The position numbers and the translations under genes were made by a program. This document shows, one piece after another, positions 1 to 11,039 of a DNA stretch of 64,000 bases. Below the pieces are notes generated by a model. It worked only from the letters and a program-made list of their open reading frames with translations. It searched no databases and was not told where the DNA came from. Within the stretch, counting starts at the first letter, position 1. Each line of letters begins with the position of its first letter. The stretch is from Nothopassalora personata (taxonomy: Eukaryota; Ascomycota; Dothideomycetes; Mycosphaerellales; Mycosphaerellaceae), in assembly GCA_033816765.1 (NCBI GenBank), contig CM066287.1:3596001-3660000 (forward strand). The letters run 5' to 3'.

Positions 1-452
1 CTGTAGTTGCCGTCTCTTTCCTTCTCCAGCTTGGAAGCGTATTCGGCGTGCTGTCTTCGTAGGTCCTCGTATTTGGCAGCAAGATGCTTGAGAGGTTCGG
101 CCAAGGCAGAGACCAGCTGGTTTGAGAAGCGATCATGTTCAGCAGCTCTGCTCTCCAACGTCGTGAGTTGCACGGCCCAAGTGGTCATCGACGCACTCTC
201 CAGCGAGCCGGGAGTAACGGTCGGAGTATCACCGACGCTCAGACTGCTCGTCTTCTTCGCCTTCTTCTCATGATACTTCTTGGCAAGCGCACTGAGCTTC
301 TGGCTGTACTCCTTCTCAATGACACTTCGTTCCCGGTAGAACTGCTGGATATCGTCCAGCCACGCGATACCGTTAGCGACCCAGGCATTCACTGGCTTGA
401 AGCCATCCTTCAGTTCGAGGCCGAACTGCGGCGCTATGTCGACTTCGGCCAT
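1..452 (-). CDS. BZZ1: F-BAR/SH3 protein Bzz1, N-terminal part (runs off the window)
   Basis: Start codon is the ATG at 452-450; the reading frame stays open to base 1, so only about the first 150 residues are present. They show the F-BAR (FCH) start typical of fungal Bzz1: a conserved APQFGLELKDGFKPVNAW stretch at residues 6-23, then the amphipathic run WLDDIQQFYRERSVIEKEY, a lysine-rich patch, and a helical segment around TTWAVQLTTLESRAAEHDRF. In the family, Bzz1 binds curved membrane at endocytic sites and activates Las17/WASP-driven actin assembly; its C-terminal SH3 domains would lie outside the window. It is divergent from DBP5, 604 bp away. The family assignment is by sequence pattern and is strong; the exact exon structure downstream cannot be seen. 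Confidence 0.9.
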   Translation of the reverse strand, partial: MAEVDIAPQFGLELKDGFKPVNAWVANGIAWLDDIQQFYRERSVIEKEYSQKLSALAKKYHEKKAKKTSSLSVGDTPTVTPGSLESASMTTWAVQLTTLESRAAEHDRFSNQLVSALAEPLKHLAAKYEDLRRQHAEYASKLEKERDGNY

Positions 453-1056
453 ATCGTCGTTTTGGCGGGGGAGACATGTGAAGGCGAGTGACCCGTGCCA
501 CAAGACTTCGACTCCAGGTATCTTCACCTAATACTTCCGGGGCGCAGCATCTAGGCACGGTGCACGCGTGGCGGGGCTTCCTCATGGCGGCCGACAGCCG
601 CCGAATCCCTGCACGGCGCCGCTGCAGCGCGATGGAAGGACCCCTCGTCATTTGTATAGTGTAGAGCTCTTGCTCAATTATGAAATTCCATCAAACAACA
701 TTACCGACACGCGACATACGCACACTCACACTCACCCTCACCCACGCGGTCCTCCACCTGCTGTAGCATCAGGTGAGAAGTGCACATTCTTTGCAGACCA
801 GCTGCACGACATCGCTTCACCTACACCTACAGATAAGTGCGAGAGCACAAGGCATTGTGCACAACAGACACACGCGCGCTGCATCTCGAAACCAGTGAGT
901 GTTAGCTGGAGCTGTACCTCGCGCTCCTCGAGCACAGCTAACGCCCTTCACTTTGAACAGCCACAGCCACACACACCCGCATGCACAAAAGCACTGCCGC
1001 CGCATTGAGCATCGCGCATTTTCTTCGACACGACACCCCCCACACCTCCGTCCGCC
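453..1056. other. Divergent intergenic region BZZ1-DBP5
   Basis: 604 bp between two divergent start codons, so it should hold both promoters. It contains a short pyrimidine/CA-rich tract (about 719-748, repeated CACACTCAC-like units). No clear TATA box or conserved RNA was recognised. Confidence 0.6.
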
Positions 1057-2700
1057 ATGTCGGACAGCAAGGCGACACCCGCCGAACCGGAGCCTCCAAC
1101 CCTGGCGAAGCTCTCCATTTCCCCCGACTCGAGCAAACCCGCCACGAACGCAAGCAACGGAAGCAACCCAGCTGCCTCCACCTCTGCTCCGGGCAAGTTC
1201 AGCTGGGCAGACGACGCAGAGACACCGATGACCACCACTGCCGACTCGGGTAAGAAGATGGAAGCATCAACAGCGGACCAGACGGACGAGGGCGGAGATC
1301 TCGCCAAAGCGCAGACCGACGGTGCCACCACCTGGCTGCGTGGCTCAGAGGGACTTGATGAGCCTGAGTTCAACGTCAATGTCAAGCTGGCAGACCTCCA
1401 AGCCGACCCCAACAACCCGCTCTATTCGGCCAAGTCCTTCGAAGACCCCAATCTCGGACTGTATGTATCCACCGCCACTCGCTCCTCACATCACCGCTAA
1501 TCTGTCCTCAGTAAGCCGGACATCCAGAAGGCTCTTTCCACCATGGGCTTTGTTTCACCGTCTAAGATCCAAGAGAAAGCTCTTCCCCTTTTGCTGCAGC
1601 AAAATCCAACTCAGAACCTTATCGGACAGTCACAGTCAGGTACTGGCAAAACTGCTGCCTTCGTCATCAACATTCTGCAGCGCATCGATCTAGACTCCAG
1701 CAAGCCGCAAGCGTTGGTCTTGGCTCCGACACGCGAGCTGGCCAGACAGATCAAGGGAGTGGTCGAGCTGATGGGCATGTTCCTCAGACCCCTTGGCCTG
1801 CGAGATGTCTACGAAGCAGTCACAGGCTCCGATCGTAGCGGTATCGAAGCGCAGATTATCGTGGGCACACCGGGCACCGTCATTGACCTACTCAAGAGGA
1901 AGCTTCTGGACGGACGTGACATCAAGGTCCTGACGCTTGATGAAGCGGACAACATGCTGGACATGCAGGGCATGGGTGATCAGTGCAAGCGCGTGAGGCA
2001 GTTGATCAACCGTCAGGCCCAGCTCGTCCTCTTCTCTGCTACATTCCCGCCGGCCGTGCTGGCTTTCGCACAGCAGTTTGCACCGCACGCCAACGAGATC
2101 ACTCTGCAGGTGGAGGAGCTCACTGTCAAGGGCATCAAGCAGATGTACCTCGACTGCATGAACGACGAAGAGAAGTACAGAGCTCTGGTGAGCTTCTACA
2201 AGCTCATGACGATTGCATCCTCGATGATCTTTGTGAAGCGCCGCGACACTGCTGCAGAGGTCGAGCGCCGTCTCAATGCCGAAGGTCACAGCGTCGTATC
2301 TCTGACGGGAGCTCTCGAGGGTCCGGCCAGAGATGCCGTGTTTGAGAAGTTCCGAAACGGCGAGGCCAAGGTGCTCATCGCCACCAACGTGCTCGCTCGC
2401 GGTATCGATGTCCAGACCGTGACCATGGTCGTCAACTACGACATCCCAGAGACTCCTGATGGCCATCCCGACTACGCGACCTACCTCCACCGCATCGGCC
2501 GTACTGGACGCTTTGGCCGCACCGGTGCCGCCATCAGTCTCGTGCACGACAAGCGCAGCTGGCAAAGCCTCATGTCTATTTGCAAACACTTCTCGGTGCA
2601 GCCGGAGAAGATTGATCTATCGAACATGGACGAAGTCGAGAAGCACATCAAGGCCATCATGAAGAACCAGCGCAACGCGGTGGACGTGGACATGAGCTGA
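1057..2700 (+). CDS. DBP5: DEAD-box ATP-dependent RNA helicase Dbp5 (mRNA export)
   Basis: Two exons, 1057-1460 and 1512-2700, give 530 residues. The 51-nt intron starts GTATGT, has a GCTAAT branch-like site and ends CAG; splicing gives [15 protein letters not shown], the family's expected sequence. Motifs in order: Q motif region near 146-156, Walker [11 protein letters not shown] at 173-182, [17 protein letters not shown] near residue 278, SAT, then ARGID and the motif VI sequence [11 protein letters not shown]. The acidic, low-complexity N-terminus (residues 1-100) also fits Dbp5. Known family role: remodels mRNPs on the cytoplasmic face of the nuclear pore with Gle1 and IP6, releasing export factors; also acts in translation termination. 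The conserved [10 protein letters not shown] start to the helicase core separates it from eIF4A. Confidence 0.96.
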
Positions 2701-3152
2701 GGAGGGTCTTAGGCATGTGTTGAAAAGGGAGAGGCGGTAGAAAAGACTGCAATGGAACGTGGCTTCGATGGACGAGGCACCTGGATGGGTCTCGTAGTAC
2801 TCGGGCAAAGGCTCAACGAGAGCTTGTTGAGGATGGGGAAAGCATCCGTGAGAGCATAGGACGCTCGAGAAGATACCCGGCATCGACACATAGATAGATG
2901 ATGCACTTTGACGACACATGTCGTTTCTGTACACCTCTTCCTCCAATGGCTCGTCCATATATAGGTGACAATCCCATATCTCACAGCGTTCCGTGGAGCC
3001 TTCGGCACGGGATTTCAGTGAGGTGCCGGATGGCATATCAGTGCTAGTGCGATTGATCACGTTCATGTGCCTCCCTTGATCGACCGTCACGCAGTACTGC
3101 CGTTGGCAAAGCCAGTAGTCGAGACATTGATACCATGTTATACGTCCTATCT
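2701..3152. other. Convergent intergenic region DBP5-SLC35F6
   Basis: 452 bp between two stop codons, expected to hold both 3' UTRs and polyadenylation signals. Short ORFs here have no recognisable features. Confidence 0.6.
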
Positions 3153-4658
3153 TCAGCGATCCTCTTGTAAGGCTGCTCTCTTCTGCCGTCTCAAGAAAGC
3201 AATGGTCGGCGGGCGCACTACCTCATTGAAAACAGCCGTGCCATAGACAAGAAGAACGAAACCAACGACTTGGAGCCACTTGAAGGTTTCCCACCCAAGG
3301 CCCAGACTTACAAGCCAGATGAAAAGTGTTCGGCACGTGTCGATTGTGCTTCGTGCTGTGGCAGAGATCACGCGAGTGACACTGAGCCCGAAGAAGTTGA
3401 AACCCCTGAGAAAGTATGAGCTACGAGCACATGGTAAGGTGGAACTGTACTCACCCGATGGATATCATGATCAATAGAGATGTGATGCCGATAGATGGGT
3501 AGTGGAACATCTCATAGAATCCTTCGCGCGCATCGAAGTAGCCACCTTTGCCGGCCTCCGTCTGTCCAATGGCAGCATGGAGCACACCCATGCCAACGAG
3601 CGTGACGAGAAAGCCGAAGATGCCTTCCCAACCTACAACACGAATAGGGTCCATCGAGTATCGCTCCATGATGCTTTCTTCGAGGACGAATTGTGTAGCT
3701 GTGAAAATCTGTGCTGCAGCAATAAGAAAGAAGCCCAGCACAGTCTCCGCCGCGGTGTGTTCCTCCAGCGCCGACGCGCCTCGTCTGAGGGCAAGACCCG
3801 CATGAGCGAGCAGGTCAGTCTTTCCATCAGGTTGAGTGTCTCCGGGCAGGGTGGGCGCACCGTGCTTCTGATCCAGGACTCCGGCAAGACCCACCACTGC
3901 AACACCAAGGACAACAATGAAGAGACTGACCCACTTCCAAGCTCCAAGATGCCTCTTGAGGAAAATCACGCTGAACAGACCGACGAAGAGGACCAGGGCT
4001 CCTCTAGTCATCTGGTAGATCGAAGCTGCGACGAATAGCAGGCCAACGTTCATCAGTGTTGTGCCGCAGATATCGCAGATGGCGGGTAAAGCCAAGAGCG
4101 TGACTTTCCACCCAGTGAGCGGTTGACGCTCCTTATGTAATAGCTCAGGATCTAGCTTAGGTGCAGCAACAATATTGGTAGGATCCACGAGAGTCTGTGA
4201 CGACGATAGATCATGGTGTCCGTTCTCATCGTACTCGTCCTCTGCTCCCCCATCTTGTGAGGCCACTGGTACATATTGGATGTCTTGGATGGGTACAACA
4301 TCACTTTTCAGTACTCTCTGGACCAACCAGGTCAAGAATACGACCAGCCAACACCCTGCCTCGCCCACGAACATCTGAAGTGTCTGAAGGACGGGCTGCT
4401 CGAATCTCTTCGGCCGATCGGTATCGCAGTCTGCTACGCATTGCACGTCCTATGCATCAATCAGTCTCGTTCACTGTCCTCGACAACCAAGGCCCGTACT
4501 TGATACTTGGTCAACAGCGTGTTACAGACACCGGTCAGCAGCATCAAGGCCACCAGAACCGGGATCATGGCTCGGTTCGTCATGGGGTCGGTCGTGTCAA
4601 TGATCGAGAGGATGGATGATTTGGATGGACCGGCTACAGCTTGATCTCCTCGTTGCAT
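3153..4658 (-). CDS. SLC35F6-type drug/metabolite transporter
   Basis: Three exons on the minus strand: 4658-4500, 4449-3455 and 3405-3153, giving 468 residues. Introns are 50 and 49 nt (GTACGG...TAG and GTGAGT...CAG). The spliced product joins ISIGGFNFFGLSVTR to ISATARSTIDTCRTLFIW, which matches the SLC35F6/nucleotide-sugar-transporter-like family closely. About ten hydrophobic helices are visible, including an N-terminal one (MIPVLVALMLLTGVCN) and the conserved PAICDICGTTLMNVGLL and YQMTRGALVLFVGLFSV stretches of the EamA/DMT fold. A soluble insert at roughly residues 95-145 carries acidic low-complexity sequence. Substrate cannot be read from sequence; members are reported on lysosomal/vacuolar or organelle membranes. 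Family call strong, substrate unknown. Confidence 0.9.
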
Positions 4659-5374
4659 ACAGACGAGAGAAGGTCAAGGCGATGAGGTGCTCGTTGCTCG
4701 TGTGATGTTGTCACATGCCCCCGGTCGGGTGGATACAGATAGGTAGCCGCACGGGCGGGCCGTTGGGCTTTGTTGTCGCAATTGACTAGCTCGCGACAAA
4801 GCGTGTCTCTAGCGTGTTTTGCTGCAGGAACTCCTTCCCAAGTCAGGCTGTAACGTCATCAAGCTGCCAGACACTTTGTATCAATGGAATCCGGCAAGAG
4901 CAGATGCTGTGCGTCTCAGTCTGGAGACCGCTGTGTCGTTAGACAGCGCAGATGAGCCAGTATGCAAGACGCCACGGACTGAAGCTCTGTGGCACGTTCG
5001 ACATCTGGGTACTGTGCAATTATATAGTGACTGCGGCATCGAGCTCTGCGGCCCCGACTTCGGGTGTGTCCGAGGAGATGAGGTGTAGCACCCGCAGGTG
5101 GCCCTCAAAAGCGATCAGCAGCCTGTAGAAGTAGGGAAGTGGCAAGCTGGTAGTAGAAGTGGATGTTGTACAGCCTATTCCTGTACAAACCATTACCAGT
5201 GTACGCGCTTTGATCTCATGTTTGACCAACGGTTGACCGCAGCATAGCCTTACACTGCGCTCAACCAAATGCAGCTGGACAATTCCTCTGGATACGTCCG
5301 ACGGACAAGCTCTGGTCTTGCCGCCTCTGACCAGATACTTCTGGTATCGAATTCCCATCATATGATGATCCAAC
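4659..5374. other. Intergenic region
   Basis: About 716 bp between the transporter start and the end of the RBR gene, both on the minus strand. Only short unsupported ORFs; no RNA gene or repeat recognised. Confidence 0.5.
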
Positions 5375-6542
5375 TCAAGTGCGGTGGTGCCGGCAGCGGT
5401 AGCACAGCTGAGTGTAGCATCGACGGCAGCGGAAGATGAAAGTAGTCATGGTATCTCCGCAACCCTCACAGGCGTGAGAACCCTGCACCCAGCGCATGTG
5501 TCGATGGTCGCACTCATGCTGCTCGCGTAAATTATCGAGCATGGCAGCAGCATCCCCCCGTTCCTCACCACCGGCTTCGCGGTTGGCGATGACTTGTGCT
5601 CGCTCAAGCAGGCGATCCTCGTCGAAATGGGCGCACTGACAGGTCTTCCAGGTGGCACCGCAGAGGTAGCAGAACTCGTGGCGGCAGCGACAACTAAGAG
5701 ATTTGTTAGTCTATACTTCATGAGACGGTTGTGGCTACTCACGTCATATGGTTGCATCCAGTGTTGAGCTCGACCATAGTCTTGCACGAGTCGCAACGTC
5801 TCCAGCCTTCCTGTTCAGCCATTGAGAGCACAGCCTCTGTCTCCGGATTGCTTGGGCAAGGCCCTACGTGGAACCTAGCTCCGCAGTCCGTGCATGTCGC
5901 TCTGCGACACTTGTGGCAAGCTGCTATGCGGCCCATACGATTCCCTGCAGGTAGGTATGTGGAGCATGCGTGGTCGCTGCAGTACATCTTGTTCCTGTCC
6001 TCCAATTCCTCCCGCCTGGCTAAAAATTCCTCGCAAAGCTGAGGAGTAAGGAGTCGACGCACTTCTTCAAACGGGAACGGCGCGCCGTGACATCGCGGCG
6101 GGAACAAGGTCTCGTCCTTCATGGCGGTGCGGTACAGCGACTCGAGGCATTCGCCGCAGTATCGATGGCCGCAGGCTGCCAGCAGTATGTTCTCACCTGG
6201 GTGCTCGTCGCCACAAGATGTGCAGCTGTAAATGCGAGGCGGAACACGCCTGAGAGCCTCCTCGACATGCTCATCTGTGACCTCGTCGCTTGCAAATTCG
6301 GGTGCATCTGGAAAGTCGGCATTGGAGAAACCTCGAATCTCGCGGTATCGGAGTAGCTCGATCCGGTGAACTTCTCGCGCGGTCTGCGCCTGCTGTTGTA
6401 GGCCTGCCTCTCTTCGCGCGGGTCCCGCTTCAGCTGGTATTGGCGGCGCGGGTGCTGTCTCTTGTATGTCGACAATCTCGAGGCGGGTAATGATCTCGGC
6501 AGTGGAGTCATCGACGTCGTCCAATTGCTCTGGATACGACAT
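5375..6542 (-). CDS. RBR-family E3 ubiquitin ligase
   Basis: Two exons, 6542-5743 and 5693-5375, give 372 residues. The 49-nt intron (GTGAGT, ACTAAC branch, TTAG) falls immediately before the codon of the presumed catalytic cysteine. RING1 begins CTSCGDEHPGENILLAACGH around residue 118; the IBR holds CHKCRRATCTDCGARFH; RING2 reads CDSCKTMVELNTGCNHMT followed by C268, placed as the catalytic Cys of HHARI-type RING2 domains, then CRHEFCYLC. A cysteine/histidine-rich tail (CDHRHMRWVQGSHACEGCG, then CRRCYTQLCYRC) follows. RBR ligases take ubiquitin from an E2 onto the RING2 cysteine before transfer to substrate. Substrate unknown. This compact RBR type is abundant in filamentous fungi. Confidence 0.9.
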
Positions 6543-6799
6543 AATGAGCGACCAGTGGATGGCTGACGCCCAGAGATGTGATGAAATACACGCCGTGTGT
6601 GGGGGTTCAGAAGCCTGACAAACGAGCCTAAATCTTTCTCACGGGTTCCCGCATTGCGGCTAGTGCAGGGCTTTCACATGTCAAACTTGACTTGGGCGTC
6701 ACTTCCTGCTTCAGTCGGCTCAAGATAGTAGCCCAATCGACTCTGGAAGATCTTAGAGGTGACGCTGTACCCACCGCAGATGCAGAGTCTCGTATGCAT

Positions 6800-8260
6800 T
6801 CAAAAGAGTCTCAAGGCACCATCGACGGTCTCTTCGCCGCCATCCATGTCCTCTCCATCTTCATCATCCTTCTCCATCAACCCTAAATTCTGCTCGAACA
6901 AACTAGGGAATAACGCATCCGCCCTTTCCTCCGTCCACGTGGTGCGATCTTCCGGCGCCATGAAATTCTGCAGCTTCTCGTGCACCGTGTACCTCAGCTT
7001 CCTTCCCTTGCTAGCTTTCGTATCCACATTCCGCTTCGTCTTCGCCTCCCTTCGCATGTGGTAACTCAAGTCAATATTCGAGGCTGCGACAGAGTCGGCA
7101 CTCTTCTGCTCGAGGAGCTCCTTCAGCAGTACGCCGTAGAAGTCCGCGTCGTCGTAGATCTTGTCGTCTTCGTCCACTCGCTTCGAGAGCTGCAGAGGAG
7201 CGCATGATTTGGGAGCATGAGCGCGCTTCATGAGTCTGTCTGTGTTGGAAAGCTGTTCTTGGAGGACATCGATAATCGTTGCCTGGTGCTCCGTGCGATT
7301 AATACGACCGCTTTGCGTTTGCACAGTGGGATCTTGAGCTTTGTTTGACCATTTCTTCAACACAGTGTCGCGTGTTCGCCGAATCTGGCTCTCCTGGGCC
7401 TGGAGATGGTTCCAAAGATCGTTCGTGCTTGTACTGTTGGTAAACCGGGCACGTTTGCGTTTATCACCCGTGCGAGCTTCAATCAGGTCCTCGCGGAAGC
7501 TGTTCAAAGAGTTCCACAGACTAAACGCCGCCGTCTCTGCGGCTTGCAGTGCCTGCTGTGCATCCGACCTCTCTGCTTCAATCTGTTCTGTTGGCGTTCC
7601 GACCAGGGTGTTGGTGGCAATGAGCGACTTTTGCAGTTTCATCCGAGCGTTTAGCAGCGAGTCGAAAGTGGTACGTTGTGTCTTCACTGCTCGGCCTTTC
7701 TCTGCTTCTTCTCTGTTTGCCTCTGCAAGTGATTTGGCGACAGCCTTCTGTGCATCCTGCCCTCGCACTTTCTTCAGATCTTCGAGGTCCTTAGGCAATA
7801 TCTTGGCCGACGGTCGCTGCACGTCCTCGTCGTCTTCTTCTTCGTCCTCCTCGCTGAGATCGGTGGCTTCGGTACCATGAGAAAGCTCCTCGTCCAAGTC
7901 TTCGCTGTCATCACCTGCATCGTCATCCTCCATTGGTATGCCTTCCTCTTCGCTGCCTTCGTCATCAAACCCGCGACTGAAAGGGTCATCTTCTTCGTCT
8001 TCTTCAAGCGCATTCCTTCCCACCTTCGCTCCTCTATATTGAGGACCTAATGTTACGACGTTTGGCTTTCGCAGCTTGCTCTTCCCTACGTGCTCGTAAT
8101 GCTCCCTGCCGCTGAACTCGTCGCCAATACCTTCAGAACCAGAATCGTCGACATCGTCGTTGGCTGGCAGATTGTCCTCCTCCGGGTCGAAGTCTTTCGC
8201 GGTGGTCGCAGCATACTCCTCAAAGTCGCTTTGCCTGTTGCGACCTCTATTTGGTGCCAT
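6800..8260 (-). CDS. BFR2: Ribosome biogenesis protein Bfr2 (AATF/Che-1 family)
   Basis: A single exon of 486 residues. The open frame extends upstream, but the start chosen is MAPNRGRNRQSDFEEYA at 8260 because AATF/Bfr2 proteins begin this way. Visible parts: an acidic N-terminal half (long Asp/Glu runs near 95-165), the conserved segment FDSLLNARMKLQKSL in the middle (AATF domain), and the C-terminal TRAUB-type stretch YDDADFYGVLLKELLEQK followed by RKLRYTVHEKLQNFMAP. Family role: component of the 90S pre-ribosome, in a subcomplex with Enp2 and Lcp5, needed for 18S rRNA maturation in the nucleolus. The stop lies 257 bp upstream of the RBR gene's start on the same strand; the next gene is divergent. 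Confidence 0.93.
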   Translation of the reverse strand: MAPNRGRNRQSDFEEYAATTAKDFDPEEDNLPANDDVDDSGSEGIGDEFSGREHYEHVGKSKLRKPNVVTLGPQYRGAKVGRNALEEDEEDDPFSRGFDDEGSEEEGIPMEDDDAGDDSEDLDEELSHGTEATDLSEEDEEEDDEDVQRPSAKILPKDLEDLKKVRGQDAQKAVAKSLAEANREEAEKGRAVKTQRTTFDSLLNARMKLQKSLIATNTLVGTPTEQIEAERSDAQQALQAAETAAFSLWNSLNSFREDLIEARTGDKRKRARFTNSTSTNDLWNHLQAQESQIRRTRDTVLKKWSNKAQDPTVQTQSGRINRTEHQATIIDVLQEQLSNTDRLMKRAHAPKSCAPLQLSKRVDEDDKIYDDADFYGVLLKELLEQKSADSVAASNIDLSYHMRREAKTKRNVDTKASKGRKLRYTVHEKLQNFMAPEDRTTWTEERADALFPSLFEQNLGLMEKDDEDGEDMDGGEETVDGALRLF

Positions 8261-8794
8261 GGTTGTGGTTGCGACAAGAAGATGGATGTCATGGGAAAAA
8301 GTTACAGACGGCTCGGCTAACGTCCATGCTAAGCACGGGTGCCACGATCCGTGAACTCTATCAGCACCGCCAAGCTGCTTGTGCTTCGCCTCGAGTTCGC
8401 TTGCTTTCCCAGAATGAGACTTAACTCCGCGGCAGGTGACCATGTGCTTCGCGTGTTCCCATCTGTTCAACTCCGAACGTTGGCGTAAGGACTGACACAG
8501 ATGTGATGAGCAGTGTTCACGGCAACAATCGGCGCATCCGAGCACTATCGCGTGCCATCGTTGAAGGATCATGATAGCACACCTTTCGATTGGAGCATTG
8601 CTCAACGCGGCCCCGCTGTAACATTGCAGCGCCAGGATACATACATATGTCGGGGCCTAAGGATCATCTACCTGTAATGGTCTCCGCCAGAGTGCGAGGC
8701 AGGATCGCGCGTCGGTCACTCCTCCCTACCTTGGCCCACCCAGATAGCGGTCGTGAGCCTCATCCTTGCAGCACTGGTCAACATTTGCGCATCG
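8261..8794. other. Divergent intergenic region
   Basis: 534 bp between two divergent ATG codons; expected bidirectional promoter. Open frame continues upstream of both starts, but no convincing upstream exon was found. Confidence 0.5.
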
Positions 8795-10909
8795 ATGGCG
8801 AGCGCTGTTGGCTACGATGATGACTACGAGACAGACTCTGAGCTGGGCGTCGACTCAGATGTAGAGTCAAACTTCAGCACGTTGCCGAGCGGTGGGTATA
8901 TTGACTCGCGAAGTGGCACACGAAACCTCTCCGCAGAGCACTCTTCTGGGTGGCGAGACACGGGCACAAAGGCACAGGAAGCATCACAACGCGACATGAC
9001 TTCAAGATCACTTGAGGGGCCTACGCAAGCAATGTGGAGCGGAGTCGAAGCACCTGTGGTGAATGCAGAGCCGCCGCCGCCGGACTATGAAGCTGCAACT
9101 GCTAGCCGGCCATATCGACATCTGCTTGATCACGAGACATCTATGTCATCTTACCTTTATTCGTCCAACCAACATAGAAATCTGCAATACTCTCAGACAC
9201 ATCGGGAATCTTCGCACGTTGGGATAGATCAGACATGGCGCACTAACCGAGTAACATTTCAAGCTGCTTCATCATCGCCAACGCATAGCACTGCAGCCGA
9301 ACGGTATCAGCATCAACACTCGGTGCCCCAGAGCATGAGTGATCCTAGGCTGACCAGACGACACCGACCAGACGAGGAGACAAGTCTACTCACAGGTGTC
9401 AAGGGACATAGACGTAAACGAACCTGGCTCTTCTGCTTACAAAAGCAGTCCATCTGCAACATCATGCTTGTGATCGTGATCATAGCAGTCGTCCTACTGG
9501 CACTTGGCGCTTCAGGCAGTGCGAGTGAGAACGGCAGCAATGGCGACCCAATGAAAGATGGTCCCCCTCCGAACGGTTCCCCGAGTCCAGCTTTACCGCC
9601 CGAGGCATCGATTCCTTCGAGTCCCGAGTGTCCGTACGAGTATTATAGTGAGACTACCTCTTTCGATTTTCTCGACATACAAAACTTCTCTTTCGTCGAG
9701 CTTATGGAAAGTTCGGACTGGATCTCTGGCGGCATCAAAGGAACAGTGAACGTCCAGCCTGGTCTGCAAAACCAGAGCGAAGACGTACGGCTCTCGTTGA
9801 CGTATGCGACGACGAAACCTTGGATGTTTTTAGCTTCGAACTTGGTCAAGACAGATGACTCCTTGCTGCTTCAATTACCGAACCTCAAGAAGATAATTCC
9901 TGCATATAGTGCAAGGCCTTGCATGTGGGTCTATGTCAATATCAACGTCCGGCCTGGAGTCCGGCTCGATGACTGGGAGTTGGTCACTGGCAATCTCGAT
10001 ATCAACATTCAGGATGGTCTGTTCAGCGTCGTCGGAGGCACAGAAGATCTATCCGTGCTCCAGATTGGCGGCTCATCGTCCCTCAACGCCATGCGAGGCG
10101 ACGTGCAAGCAGCATACTGGTCTTCGCGAGAGACACGAATCGATGTCATTTCTGGATCCATAAAAGGCAGATTTGCATTGCGTGACTTGCTCTCGCTGAA
10201 AAGCCAGTCCGGCTCCATTGATGTAGTGGTGGATCCCAAAAGCGCCGATCCAAAGCACACAAAGCCAGCAGAATACATAGTCCAGTCCAGGTCCGGTAGC
10301 ATCAATTCGCATATCTCAAGTGACAGCGACATGCCCGAACGTGAGTACATCACCAGAGTAGAGGGCCAGACAGGCTCCGTATCAGGATCGTACATCCTCG
10401 GAGCCCTAGGCTCTTTCCACACTGCCTCTGGCAGCATCACGGTGGACCTGCTACCCAAGTTCGACCGAAAACAGGTACGTAGCACACTCCTTGTTCAGCA
10501 TTAGTTGTTACGACATAGCCATACCTTTGTCGAGTATAGCTAACACCCTTCTGTTTGGTAGCCATCGAGCCTACACACAGATACCAGATCTGGCCACACT
10601 AAACTCATGATTCTGACGCCACACGACTACCCCAGCGAACCTTGGTCAGAGGCACACACTAGCCATAAAACCACATCGACGAGTGGGTCGATAGATGTCG
10701 TATACCCGCAGGAATGGAGTGGGTGGATTGAGGGCGAGACAATCAGCGGAAGTATCGGAGTGAAAGGCAAGGACGTCGAAATCGTCTCAGATGAGCACAG
10801 AGGCCCAGTCTTCCGGCACCTCGTCGCGAGGAAGGGTATCGATGGTCAAGGTACGATCGGACTCAAGTCGACGAGCGGCAGTCTCGATGTGAGGATTGGT
10901 GAGTTGTAA
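8795..10909 (+). CDS. Single-pass membrane protein with GSI-repeat beta domain
   Basis: Exons 8795-10474 and 10562-10909 (87-nt intron, GTACGT...GGTAG) give 675 residues. The frame is open to 8753, but that start is GTG, so the ATG at 8795 (MASAVGYDDDYE) is used. Residues 1-215 are soluble, acidic, Ser-rich and disordered-looking. One strongly hydrophobic helix (NIMLVIVIIAVVLLALGA, about residues 221-238) follows a basic HRRKRTW stretch, predicting a cytosolic N-terminus and an outside C-terminus. The outer part carries repeated SGSI/TGSV/SGSL turns (at least eight), as in bacterial DUF4097-type adhesin-like beta domains and similar fungal domains of unknown function. No catalytic motif seen. 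Role unknown; cell-surface attachment or wall contact is only an inference. Confidence 0.85.
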
Positions 10910-11039
10910 GGGCTTAGCGCAAGTGTGCATCGTGAGCGCAAGGCGTTGGTGGTATTCGCGGCTGTCCTTTGTAAGTTATGATACGCAGGATGCTTCATGA
11001 TAGCTCATATCGCCGGCTTAACGACGGAGAGTTACAGCT
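10910..11039. other. Short convergent gap
   Basis: 130 bp between two convergent stop codons; 3' UTRs very likely overlap. Confidence 0.5.

Noticed and set aside
8753..8794. Upstream start of the GSI-repeat protein
   Set aside because: The codon at 8753 is GTG; the first ATG in frame is at 8795.
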